In this document: one piece after another, positions 10,910-19,811 of the stretch
Position numbering within the stretch: position 1 is the first letter of the stretch
Layout: every line of letters starts with the position of its first letter
Assembly: GCF_029931775.1 (NCBI RefSeq)
Contig: NC_079312.1
Location: 13,647,821 to 13,711,820 of the forward strand
Direction: 5' to 3'
DNA from: Euleptes europaea
Lineage: Eukaryota; Chordata; Lepidosauria; Squamata; Sphaerodactylidae
DNA: 64,000 bases
Program-made: the position numbers and the translations under genes
The notes under the pieces: generated by a model
The model's input: only the letters and a program-made list of their open reading frames with translations
Databases searched by the model: none
Told to the model about the DNA's origin: nothing

Positions 10910-11791
10910 CTATAGTTTAGTACCACCTTCTGCACCCTGTACCTCTTCTTCTTCCTCTTCTTCTTCCTCCTTCTCTCCAGGTAATTCTTTAAGGTCCATT
11001 TTATATTTTCTCAAAAATTTCCCCACATCTGCTTGGGATAGAATTGTCGTTTTCACTTCCTTATAGGTGAAAGCCAAACCTTGTGGCATAATCCAACGAT
11101 ATTTGATGCCATTAGCTTTCAGTATAGACACAAAGTCTTTGTAGTTATTCCTCTGTGAAAGTAGATGCCTTGGAATATCCTTCAGTAGTATAAGAGAGGA
11201 GTCTCCTGCTGACACTGGATTTTCATAATGAATCTTCATAATCTTGTCTTTAACTCTGGTGTCATAGAACACTATCATCAAATCTCTTGGCTTAGATCTT
11301 CTCATTCTAGCAGGTAGTGGTATCCTGTATATTCTATTAATGGCTTGTTTTAATTCTTGTTCATCTATCTGAAATAAGTAGGCCAAATTTGGTATTGCAG
11401 ATTCTTTATTATCTCCCATCATATCTGGAAAATTGCGTATACGAAGGTTGGTCTCTTTCACTCTCATCTCCATCATTGCCATTTGATTTTTTGCCGCCAT
11501 CTGATCCGCTTGTATTGTTTCAATCTGTTTTTCTTGGCTTGTTAATTTTTTCTTTGTGTCCTTGTGCTCATCCATCACTTTCTTAATTGATACATCCATC
11601 GCTTGCATATCTGTCTTCATAACAATCATTTGAGTTTTTACTTCTTTCAAGTCTCCAGTGACCACATCCAACTTCTGATTAATAGCTTGGGATGCTTGAC
11701 CAAGATTTGTCATCATAGAAGTCAACTGTGCCATCTGTGCAGACATCTGTTCAAACTGTTTATTTGTTGCCTCAGTTTGTTTAGTTAGCAT
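10910..11791 (-). CDS. L1 ORF1p: RNA-binding coiled-coil protein, 293 aa as read
   Basis: The N-terminal half is a heptad-rich coiled coil (repeated M/L/I with TKKKLTSQEKQIETI), the trimerisation stalk of L1 ORF1p. An RRM-like domain follows from about residue 115 (NLRIRNFPDM, RDLMIVFYDTR). The C-terminal domain has PRHLLSQRNNYKDF and ends in a run of glutamates. ORF1p coats L1 RNA as a chaperone. The stronger start is probably 23 bp upstream: ACCATGG at 11812-11814 is followed by an 8-A run, and the frame from that ATG meets this one only if the run has 7 A. Either the copy has a one-base slip at its start or the homopolymer is a sequencing error. Starting at 11791 loses about seven residues. 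Confidence 0.9.
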   Translation of the reverse strand: MLTKQTEATNKQFEQMSAQMAQLTSMMTNLGQASQAINQKLDVVTGDLKEVKTQMIVMKTDMQAMDVSIKKVMDEHKDTKKKLTSQEKQIETIQADQMAAKNQMAMMEMRVKETNLRIRNFPDMMGDNKESAIPNLAYLFQIDEQELKQAINRIYRIPLPARMRRSKPRDLMIVFYDTRVKDKIMKIHYENPVSAGDSSLILLKDIPRHLLSQRNNYKDFVSILKANGIKYRWIMPQGLAFTYKEVKTTILSQADVGKFLRKYKMDLKELPGEKEEEEEEEEEVQGAEGGTKL

Positions 11792-11814
11792 ATCCTGTAA
11801 CTTTTTTTTCCATG

Positions 11815-12894
11815 GTCGAGGTTTGTAAAGAGTCCCTTAGTTTAGTATAGGCAGGGCTATGTAGTGAGCCAGAGCGGGGTCGAGACATTTACATTCAAAA
11901 AAAGCTGGTAAAATACATGTCCACCGACAGGGCCTTTAAGGTGCTGGTTAAAAGATGATAGTTCAAAGATCAGCCTAGTAATTTTTTCGGGTTGAAAAGA
12001 GTCGAAATTGGCTTTAAAATTGCATTTTAAAGTTTTAAAATACCAGTGAGTTTTTTCGGTCGCTCTAGATCGGATTAATCAGGAAGTAAACAGGAAGTTA
12101 CTAGTGCTGCAGACCTTCTATCGCCTCTTCTCGATGGTTATTCCTTCAGGAATGATTTGAAAGTAACTCGAGTGCGACGGATATTCAGTCCCGCGGCTAC
12201 TTCCTGTTGTTTTAGTTCCAATGATAGAGAGGGTGTTATAGAGAGTCTTCCGTTCCAGGCACTCCCTTACTGCAAACGTGGCAGGAATTCGCCGGAAAAT
12301 CAGGAAGAGAAATCACCCTCCCCTTCCTTCGGACCTCTCATTGGTGATAATTCTTGTCAGTCTAAAAGGTATCCTTCCGACTCTTTGTTATGGTTTAGGC
12401 TGATCGATCCGATAAGGCTCCTGTCGCTAATCCCGATGACTAACTCAGATCAAACTTTTTCAGTTCGGATTATGGAGGGGTGGGGGTCCCAGAAATATTC
12501 TTATCAGCCTCCCGTCTGTTCAAATTTCTAGTAAGTAGACGAAGAGTTCTTTTGTACTCACTTGGGTGTCAAGAGGTGAGGTTCTTTTCTTTATGTAGTC
12601 CTTATGTTGGTATTAAGGCAGTGGAGGGTAGAGCTTGCTGCCAAAGTTGCGTTTTGGCGATGTCCTTCCCTAGTGCCCTCGCAGGACCGGCGTCTAGGAC
12701 TCCGAGGGGCTTTAAAAAGTACCTAGGAGGTCAAACCGCGTTTGCGGGCTGCAGGGAGTTCCTGCTTTCCAACCCACTTGCAAGGGTCGGATTGGGGTAT
12801 CTATGTACCCCAAAAATAACGCAAACTTGGATTTCTCCCAGGACAACCTGGGGAAATGGAGTGCTCTCTCCAACGGCACCACCGGAAGTCAAGC
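11815..12894 (-). promoter_or_regulatory. L1 5' UTR with presumed internal promoter
   Basis: About 1.08 kb of CpG-containing sequence runs between the 5' end of the element (minus strand GCTTGACTTCCGGTGGTGCC) and ORF1. In L1 elements this region carries the internal RNA polymerase II promoter. TTCCGG near the very start resembles an ETS site. It contains chance frames on the plus strand (such as 12480-13073) with no recognisable product. Promoter function is inferred from the family. Confidence 0.6.
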
Positions 12895-12913
12895 GACAGA
12901 GTAATTTGTTCTT

Positions 12914-13636
12914 AATGGGGATGCAAACCGTGTCTCATTACCAGCTATCAGAGATAGTAAGAAGCCCTTTGGGTCGCTGGTCAGGATCTGGTAAGGCAAA
13001 CTATCATATACTTATTACTATTAAAAAAAATTTTCTTTGGTTCACGAGCACAGTATTAGGAGATAACCACTAGGCTTCTCTTTCATGTTTACAGAGGTCT
13101 CTTGGACCATATATGAATTATCATGAATTGAATGTGGATACATGAATTTATAGATGGATGAATTTACAACTGAAGAAGCTATTGTGAAACACACACGAGA
13201 TCCGGAGGTGTCGTTTTGTCTTCTATTTTGTTGAAACTCTTTGTTTGCAGCCTTCTCTTGGAACGGATCGTCCTCCATTTCATTGAAGCTCTTTGTTTAG
13301 TTCTTTTTTGGAACCTGCACATTATTACAACGGTGGAGTAACCGCTTGAGGACTTTTGGATTATCAGCTTATATTATTTTGGGACTATTTTGATTGCTTA
13401 CTGCACATTATGGATTAGGACTACATGGTGAAGCAACCAGTTGATTTACAATTATACCTAGGATTATATGGTGAAGTAACCTGTTTATTTGCTATTGTAT
13501 TTTGTTTCTTCATGATTGGTGTTTTATAGTAGGCTGTTTGAATATATTTTGTTTATGCCTAATGAAATGTGTGATTTCTATTGAATTCTTCGATTTGTAA
13601 ATTGTGAGCTGTGGTGCTGCCCAATTGTTTTAACCT
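12914..13636 (+). repeat. PLE terminal arm, right, outer part
   Basis: This continues the arm begun at 6530, after the L1. It is the reverse complement of about 806-1525. It holds the PLE 3' UTR, including the hammerhead-like core CTGAAGAAGCTATTGTGAAA at about 13170. It ends at CCCAATTGTTTT, where the interrupted MITE resumes with AACCTCCAGGTAC. Confidence 0.85.
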
Positions 13637-13775
13637 CCAGGTACTGGCTGCTTTGGGAACTGGACTCTCTGGCACTGAAGTCCCTCCCCTCCCCAACCCT
13701 GCCCTCCTCAAGCCCCCCCCCAAAAAAAAACCTCCTGCCAGGGACGAAGAGGGACCTGGCAACTGTACCTCCCCA
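13637..13775 (+). mobile_element. TAGGGTTGCC-type hAT MITE, right part (host of the PLE)
   Basis: AACCTCCAGGTACTGGCTG, GGCACTGAAGTCCCTCCCCT and GAGGGACCTGGCAACTGTA are the body and right end of the MITE whose left stub is at 768-787. The flanks CCTCCCAC (left) and CCTCCCCA (right) are compatible with an eroded 8-bp duplication. Confidence 0.65.
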
Positions 13776-14145
13776 CCCGCCATCCAAGCCAGGAAATAAA
13801 CTGGTTTTTATTGTCATGCGGTCAGATTCAAACACTCTCACATCTCCTTGCAGGAAACATCCTTGCAGGAAACAACCTCCCCCCAATCCAGCCCTCTCTT
13901 CAGCCTGCCTTTCTTTGAGTCACCCCCCCTCCCCAGGACCCATCCAGAACTCTCCCCTCCTGCCTCCCACCCACTGTCCACATCTGGATCACTTGCAAAA
14001 AAGGCCTCTGCAATTCAGGGAAGGGGCTGCATGTCTCCCCACCCCCCAAGCCTTATGCTGAGAGGTGAGAGAAAAACGGATAACCAGAGGGAGAAGCCCC
14101 CCCCCCCGACTTTTCACTATGTGTTTTTTTTTGGGGGTTGGTGCC
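13776..14145 (+). repeat. Inner part of left arm of inverted duplication
   Basis: GGAAATAAACTGGTTTTTAT, TCATGCGGTCA, AAAGGCCTCTGCAATTCAGG and GATAACCAGAGGGAGAAG all recur in reverse complement at 15178-15730. The arms differ by small indels and substitutions, so the duplication is old. Each arm was later hit by its own MITE copy at a different place. The inner edges lie at about 14145 and 15178. Confidence 0.75.
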
Positions 14146-14640
14146 TCGTGGCGCAGAGTGGTAAGCTGCAGTGTGTGTGTGTATAAAGTGCCGTCAAGTC
14201 ACAGCCGACTTATGGCGACCCCTTTTTGGGGTTTTCATGGTGATATGGTAAAATGGTTCGTGGAGGAGAAGGAGAAGGGAAGTCTACCTGCTGTCACAAT
14301 GGCAAGAGACGAACAGAGGTGGTTTGCCAGGGCCTTCCTCTGCACAGCAACCCTGGCCTTCCTTGGTGGTCTCCCATCCAAAGACTAACCAGGGCTGACC
14401 CTGCTTAGCTTCTGAGATCTGACCAGATCAGGCTCGCCTGGGCCATCCAGGGCAGGGTAAGCTGCAGTACTGCAGTCCCAAGCTTTGCTCACGACCTGAG
14501 TTCAATCCTGATGGAAGTCGGTTTCAGGTAGGCGGCTCCAGGTTGACTCCGCCTTCCATCCTTCCGAGGTCGGTGAAATGAGCACCCAGCTCGCTGGGGG
14601 TAAAGGGTAGACGGCTGGGGAAGGCACTGGCAAACCCCCC
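14146..14640 (+). mobile_element. tRNA-derived SINE, split by a 5S-derived SINE
   Basis: GCCTCGTGGCGCAGAGTGGT is a tRNA-like A-box head, and GACCTGAGTTCAATCC (about 14498) is the B-box region. The tail GGGGAAGGCACTGGCAAACC is typical of squamate tRNA SINEs. Another SINE interrupts it between 14172 and 14456. Confidence 0.75.
14173..14455 (-). mobile_element. 5S-rRNA-derived SINE (5S-Sauria type)
   Basis: The minus strand starts with a 5S rRNA-like head (GATCTGGTCAGATCTCAGAAGC, AAGCAGGGTCAGCCCTGGTT, GGATGGGAGACCACCAAGGA) and ends in a tail with CGACTTATGGCGACCC in plus orientation. The 13-bp duplication GGTAAGCTGCAGT (14160-14172, 14456-14468) shows that it inserted into the tRNA-derived SINE. 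Confidence 0.85.
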
Positions 14641-14899
14641 GTCCCGTTTACCTCTGGCAAGAGGAGGAGCTGCTGCCCTCCCCTCCTCCCTAGAAGCCTC
14701 CCCCCCCCAAGCAGGATCCGGCCCGCCTGTTCCCTTCAGGACTTTTATCTTCTCCTAGAATTGGGAAGCCCCTCCCCGTAAGCCGGCCAGAGATTTATTT
14801 TATTTTTATTTATTTTTCGACTTTATAACGCCCCCCCCCCCCATCCCCAGCAAGCCAGGCTCAGGGCGGATAACGAGAATTAAAACATCCAATATATAA

Positions 14900-15039
14900 A
14901 TCATGGGGGGCGCGGGCGACGCTTCGCCAGAGAGTCTAAAATCCTAGAGAGGCCGCTTCCGGTCTTTCGCGGAGTCCACGCGTGGGAAAGCGGCCTTCCT
15001 TGTTCCGGCGCTTGGAAGAGAAGGAGCGGCTCCTTCGCA
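14900..15039 (+). promoter_or_regulatory. CpG-rich promoter and non-coding first exon of the plus-strand SCAN-KRAB gene
   Basis: This is a compact CpG-dense block with two ETS-like TTCCGG sites (about 14957 and 15004), no TATA box, and a good splice donor GCA|GTGAGT at 15039/15040. ETS-rich CpG promoters with a short non-coding exon are usual for KRAB/SCAN zinc-finger genes. It is the only such block upstream of the SCAN exon, whose acceptor is at 17725. The link between them is inferred from order and orientation. It lies in the centre of the inverted duplication. Confidence 0.5.
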
Positions 15040-15177
15040 GTGAGTCATGGGGGGGGGGGGGATCCGGGGCTGGTTTGGGGGGACTCTAGGCAGGGAAATG
15101 TGGGGTGGGTGGAAGGGGAGCGAGGCCAGAGGCGGGCCCTGATCCGGGGGAGGGGGGGAGGGAGAGTGACAGACCCC

Positions 15178-15805
15178 TCCCCCCCAACACACACGCTGAA
15201 AAGCCTGGGGGGGGGCTTTTCCGTCTGGTTATCCGTTTTCCCCCCACCTCTCTGCATAAGGCTTGGGGGTGGGAGGGGGAGAGATGCAGCCCCTTCCTTC
15301 CCTGCATTGCAGAGGCCTTTTTTGCAAGTGATCCAGATGTGGACGGTGGGTGGGAGACAGGAGGGGATGGGTCCTAGGTGGGGTTGCCAACCTCCAGGTA
15401 CTAGCTGGAGATCTCCCGCTATTACAACTGATCTCCAGGCGACACCGATCAGGTCCGCTGGAGAAAATGGCCGCTTTGGCAATTGGGCTCTATGGCATTG
15501 AAGTTCCTCCCCAAACCCCGCCCTTCTCAGGCTCCGCCCATAAAAACCTCCCTCCGGTTGCAGAAAGGGACCTGGCAACCTTAGTCCTGGGGAGGGGGGG
15601 TGACTCAAGGAAAGGCAGGGTGAAGAGGGGGCTGGATTGGGGGTGAGCTTCCTGCAGAGAAATATGTGAGTGTTTGAATCTTTGACCGCATGAGAATAAA
15701 AACCAGTTTATTTCCTGGCCTGGATTGGGGGGTGGGGGGAGGACACAATACCCCAGACAGTCAAAGGGAGAGAGAGTCCATAGTCCTGGAGAGGCACGTC
15801 AGCGG
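15178..15805 (-). repeat. Right arm of the inverted duplication
   Basis: Reverse complement of 13776-14145 and, further out, of 701-767. It shares the CATAAGGCTTGGGGGTGGGA, TTGCAAGTGATCCAGATGTG and AAACCAGTTTATTTCCTGG blocks. A MITE (15379-15583) interrupts it. Confidence 0.75.
15379..15583 (+). mobile_element. TAGGGTTGCC-type hAT MITE, complete copy
   Basis: It runs from TGGGGTTGCCAACCTCC to CCTGGCAACCTTA and is flanked by GTCCTAGG (15371-15378) and GTCCTGGG (15584-15591), an 8-bp duplication with one mismatch. The body has the GAGATCTCC, GATCAGGTCC and ATGGCATTGAAGT blocks shared by the family. Confidence 0.85.
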
Positions 15806-16863
15806 AGACCCCCCTCTGTTCTCCACTTTCCCCTTCTCCCTCTAGAAATCCTGGTCCTGTGGATTGAGTTGTGGGCTGTGGATTGATTTGTGGGCTGCTT
15901 TTCTTCCACCCTCCAGGCTTCCCACGATTATGAACCAGAGTTGCAGGCTCTCTTCAGGCTTAGTAGCGCCATGTGCTGGATGGAAGAAGAGGCCCGATCA
16001 GACACACCCAGAAGACATCAATCTCTGACCTGATTCACACAAGTAGGGACAGTGGGCACAGCCTTTCTCCTTGCAGTTCTAGCCTTCTATGTGCAGGGAG
16101 TTTTACGCGATGCAAAGGAGCATTGGTAGTTGCCAAGTTCAGGGTTGGAATCTCCCACCTACCCCCTTGAGCAAAACAGTCTAGTTTTAGCTGCTAATTT
16201 GTGGCTATAGAAATGATATGTAATGTGATGGTAAATCTGGAGTGATCCAATGGAAAAATAGCAAGGATCCATGTAAAAAAAAGTCACATGATTTCATGAG
16301 GATCCATTTAAATCTATCTAGACCCGATTTTTACCCAGTCCCCTTTTCCATCCAACTTCTGCTGGGGTGTGGGGTCATTTGAGGTGGTGGATGATCCTTT
16401 TCTTTCAGTTCCCAAACTCTTCTGAATACCTAGGCAGCCACATCCCACACCCTGGAGAGAGGAGTTAGATGAAAAAGATTACAGAAATGCTGCACCTCAG
16501 TTGAGGGAGCTGCTGCCTGGAACCCAGCCTTGCTCAAACTCCACCCCCAAATGTCCAGGTATTTGCCCTGTGGGAGTTGGCAACCCCATGAACACCACCC
16601 TGGCATAGTACGATCCCAGCCCTCCTCCCTTCCAAGGTCTAAAAGCTTATATCCCCCAATGACTTACTCCAAGGTAAACCTCCCAGGATCCGGCTGAAAG
16701 GCTTCCCCTTGTGCTGTGAAGCCCTTCCTGCTCTTTGCCAATGCAGAAGCAAACCCTTCCACCCCCCACAGCAAAAGAGCCTTTCATCTCCCCCACTACT
16801 TATTTGGCCCCTCTAGCAAACAGCATCTTTCAGTTTAACCGTTTCAGTGCTTCCTGTCCTTCT
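15806..16863. other. Non-coding stretch, no recognised feature
   Basis: No convincing reading frame, RNA gene or transposon end was found. It lies in the presumed first intron of the plus-strand SCAN-KRAB gene. Confidence 0.5.
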
Positions 16864-17058
16864 AGGGTTTCCAGGCCACCAGCAGGAGGTTTTTGGGGCA
16901 GAGCCTGAGGAGGGCAGGGTTTGGGGAGGGACTTCAATGCCATAGAATGCAATAGCGAAAGTGGACATTTTTTCCAGGTGAACTGATCTCTATCGGCTGG
17001 AGATCAGTTGTAATATCAAGAGATCTCCAGCTAGTACCTGGAGATTGGCAACCTTATG
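16864..17058 (-). mobile_element. TAGGGTTGCC-type hAT MITE
   Basis: It starts TAGGGTTTCCAGGCCACC, has the family blocks GACTTCAATGCCATAG and GGCTGGAGATCAGTTG, and ends GGAGATTGGCAACCTTA. This is the opposite orientation to the copy at 15379. Confidence 0.75.
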
Positions 17059-17806
17059 TCCTTCCCACTAGGAGCAGTGCACAGACCAGGAGAGTGTCAG
17101 CCCTTGGCCCACTTGAACCAAAAACCACATCAGAGACAGTCAGGTCCAAAGAAGCTGGTTTTACTGGTCAAAATAGGATAACAGAGCATAAAGGAAAGGG
17201 TGACAGCTATGGAGCTGTCTGGCTTGAACTTGGTAATATAAAAGCACTGAAAAGGAGAGAGATTACATATCAAAAACAGAGCTTCAAACAGAGTTCAGTA
17301 GGCATAACAATCCTTGAGTCTGGTCGGCAGGAAAGCGAAAGTAAACAACTGAGATACAGGCCTGACAGAGAGGCTGGACTGGACATCAGCTGGGCCGCCG
17401 TCAGATATGGCCGAGGAGCTTGATGGGGCTACTGTGGAGTAACTGCACAAGGTTGCACCCCCATGCTGTTCAGCCACCTCAGAAAATGGGATGGGGGAGT
17501 GGGGAGGGGGAGGGTTGTGCCGTTTTTCCTTATGTGGAGTAGCCCAAATCTTTAGCCCCCTGTCACAGTGACACACACACATATCTAAAAAAACCTGGTA
17601 TGTAATATAGTGACATGATATTGCAAACCAAGAGTGGCCCTTTGGTTCTGATCCATCGTGTTTCTCTGTTCTCTTTTGTTTTCCTTTTTGCACATTGCTG
17701 TCTGTCCCTTCCCCCTCCCCTGTAGGGAGAAGCTTCTCTTCATAGCCAAGTGAGTAAACCGATCTCTACTCACCCAATAGAGATGACCCAATAGAAAGGG
17801 AAGGAA

Positions 17807-18223
17807 ATGGAAGAGCAGGACCCAGAAGGACCTGGCAAGAGAGCAAGAAAAGGCTCTCAGCCCATCCAAGCTGGGAGAGGTGTCAAATTCTGGAAGGGAG
17901 CTGTGCCAGAGATCTGGGATCAGGAGCCCCTGAACTCAGAAGTACGTTGTCAGCGCTTCCGGCAGTTCCGCTACTGTGAAGTCGATGGGCCCCGAAAGGT
18001 TTGCAGCCAGCTCCATGGACTTTGCAACCACTGGCTGAAGCCGGAGGCGCACAGCAAGAAGCAGATCCTGGACTTGGTGATCCTGGAGCAGTTCCTGACC
18101 ATCCTGCCCCAGGAAATGCAGCGCTGGGTCAGAGGATGCGGGCCGGAGACCAGTTCCCAGGCGGTGGCCCTGGCCGAAGGCTTCCTCCTGAGTCAGGCAG
18201 AGAAGAAGAGGCAGGCAGAACAG
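17807..18223 (+). CDS. SCAN-domain exon of a SCAN-KRAB-zinc-finger gene
   Basis: This is the first coding exon, 139 codons. The acceptor TCCCCTGTAG at 17725 follows a long pyrimidine tract. A three-codon upstream frame (ATGACCCAATAG, 17783) precedes the chosen ATG, which has G at -3 and +4 (GGAAATGG) and opens with [10 protein letters not shown], the usual start in reptile SCAN genes. Residues about 47-133 form a SCAN domain: [68 protein letters not shown] is an all-helical dimerisation domain. The exon ends at a CAG|GTGAGG donor in phase 0, matching the next exon. No disruption is seen. Confidence 0.88.
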
Positions 18224-18508
18224 GTGAGGGCTTTTCTTTCCAGGTTTCCAGTTCATGCAACGACACTGGCCTCCTAAAGCTTCCCTTCCTGATATTTGAC
18301 CAAGTGTTATCCAAACGGGAGGTTTCACAACTTTCTTCAGCAACCACTTCTAGGAAATTTCTTATCTCTCCAGATAATTCACCAGGGTTGAAAGAAAACC
18401 TTACCAGATCTGCAGATAGAAAGGATCTGAGTATGGGAGTGGGGCAGGGTCCGTTCCTTGGTGTCTTTCCAGTCCGTCTCTTATCTGTTCCCCTCATTGC
18501 TGTTTCAG

Positions 18509-18623
18509 AGGTGGCGTCCATCCCTGAAGACGGAAGCTAAACTCTGTGAGGCGGAAAGAGCTCCATTGGAGGAAAGGCAGCGAACCCAGGCCTTGGAGCG
18601 TGCCCGAGATGCCCTCTCACGCA
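18509..18623 (+). CDS. Post-SCAN linker exon of the same gene
   Basis: It lies between a TGCTGTTTCAG acceptor and a CGCA|GTAAGG donor. It enters in phase 0 and leaves in phase 1, coding for RWRPSLKTEAKLCEAE and APLEERQRTQALERARDALS. Charged, low-complexity linkers of this type follow SCAN in reptile SCAN-KRAB proteins. It has no catalytic or binding motif of its own. Confidence 0.7.
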
Positions 18624-18744
18624 GTAAGGAATCATTATGCCTGATGGGATTGGGGCAACCAGTGAATTTGATGGGTAGAGAGTTCTGGTCAAGGGGGAAA
18701 AAAGAAATGCTTTTCCACCCAACTTGTGGCACGCAATGTTCACT

Positions 18745-18955
18745 AATTTTCAGGCTAGCCTGATCTCGTCTGATCTCAAAAGCTAAGCAGGTTCAGCCCT
18801 GGTTAGTATTTGGATGGGAGACCACCAAGGAATACCAGGGTTGCTGTGCAGAGGAAGGCACTGGCAAACCACCTCTGTTAGTCTCTTGCCATGAAAACCC
18901 CAAAAAGGGATTGCCATAAGTCAGCTGTGACTTGATGGCACTTTACACACACAGA
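18745..18955 (+). mobile_element. 5S-rRNA-derived SINE
   Basis: The 5S-like head is GCCTGATCTCGTCTGATCTC, AAGCTAAGCAGGTTCAGCCC and GGATGGGAGACCACC. The tail is CACCTCTGTTAGTCTCTTGC, GACTTGATGGCACTTTAC and then CA repeats. It lies in an intron of the plus-strand gene. It is not a functional 5S gene, because the 5S 3' third is replaced by the SINE body. Confidence 0.85.
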
Positions 18956-19321
18956 CAAAAGAGAGTTCGACAAATTCATGGACGCAATTCCTCACATTGG
19001 TTACTGTAATCAAGGTGGCTCAGAAGAAAAGGCAGACAAATCTCAGCCGAGCTCTTGAGTCTTGCAAATAAACGGAGTCTGCACATGAAGGGCAGCATAG
19101 CTCTGAAAACCAGTTACTAGGGGGCAGGAATAGTGGAAGAATGTGTTTTGTGCTCATCCTTAGCAGAGCATTTGACAGGCCGCTATGGAAATACGATGCT
19201 GGACTAGGGGTGCCAGGCTGTGGTCTGGCATGCCCCACAGCTTTGGGGAGGGGCTTGGGGCGGATGCGATGTCACGTTGATGTTGCCTCTGGCCAAAAAC
19301 CTGGATGTGAAATTAGTTGAT

Positions 19322-19600
19322 CATTAGATTCCAGCAGGGGATGATCAGTGGAATAAGGGTGATGAGGACATTCATCACCTATTGCCAAATAAAGCGAAGA
19401 ATGAAAATTGGAAAGGAAACTTCAAGAATCACGGCGGGCCTAAGAGGCAGGAAAGAAATTACATAGTCAAGAACAGGGTTAAACCCGTTCATGACCAAGG
19501 GCAGGATCACCGTGAACTAAGCCACATGGTAGAAGAAACCTTGGAGTGTGGAATGAATTTCTCAGATCAGGGTCAATGTGGTATCCATTTGCAAATGCCC
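19322..19600 (+). pseudogene. Duplicated stub of the terminal zinc-finger exon
   Basis: From TTAGATTCCAGCAGGGGATG onward the sequence matches the start of the terminal exon at 30300-30590, including its splice acceptor and the [28 protein letters not shown] and NFSDQGQCGIHLQ codons. It then breaks off before any finger. It sits in the intron between exons 18509-18623 and 22309-22379. If used as an exon it would end the protein early, at a TGA about 60 bp after the duplicated part. It could therefore be a poison exon, but it is more simply a decayed duplicate. Confidence 0.75.
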
Positions 19601-19811
19601 AGTGCAATTAGTTGGTCAGTAGATGGTTGGCATATTGCCTTGAATTTCCAGATGCGCTGAGTTGATATTGGTTTTTTGGCCAAATGTGACAGCGAGGTGC
19701 CATGTAATGTCATTTTCGCCTCCTCCTTCTTCTCCCACCAGCCTGGACTCAAGGGCGTGTCCGAGTGCCCAGCTGGTGGGAGAATTGTCTACTTAGGCCT
19801 TTGCTCTGATC

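Larger units (their letters stand above)
6807..12894 (-). mobile_element. Full-length L1 retrotransposon with intact ORF2
   Basis: The 6,088-bp element is flanked by an exact 19-bp target duplication GACAGAGTAATTTGTTCTT (6788-6806, 12895-12913). The uninterrupted pre-insertion sequence survives in the sister PLE arm at about 1510-1545. On the minus strand it has a roughly 1.08-kb 5' UTR, ORF1, a 30-bp spacer, ORF2 and a 326-bp 3' UTR ending AATAAAATTTATATATAC rather than in a long poly(A). The inferred nick, TTCTT/AA, fits L1 endonuclease. Exact duplications and an open ORF2 point to a young insertion. Whether it is mobile cannot be told from sequence. Confidence 0.95.
788..13636 (-). mobile_element. 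Penelope-like retroelement (PLE), composite with three nested insertions
   Basis: The minus strand carries in order a Penelope-type reverse transcriptase fragment, the connecting region and a GIY-YIG endonuclease, the diagnostic pair for PLEs. The last roughly 1 kb of the element (806-1797) is present a second time in opposite orientation at the other end (6530-6806 continuing at 12914-13636). This layout of partial inverted copies is known for Penelope elements. Two hAT elements and one L1 sit inside it. The RT is incomplete at its N-terminus, so the copy is 5'-truncated. Without insertions the element is about 4.3 kb including both arms. It is broken by insertions and is not expected to be active. 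Confidence 0.85.

Noticed and set aside
12480-13073. 197-codon plus-strand frame
   Set aside because: Lies across the L1 5' UTR and the PLE arm, in antisense to the L1, with no recognisable domain.
14498-14530. Possible tRNA gene from the B-box sequence
   Set aside because: It is the head of a SINE; no complete cloverleaf and no conserved acceptor stem.
17093-17580. Possible solo LTR starting TGTCAGCCCTTGG and ending near CAGTGACA
   Set aside because: No matching target duplication and no convincing TATA/poly(A) pair was found; left unannotated.
18745-18955. Possible 5S rRNA gene
   Set aside because: Only the 5' two thirds of 5S is similar and it runs into a SINE tail with CA repeats.
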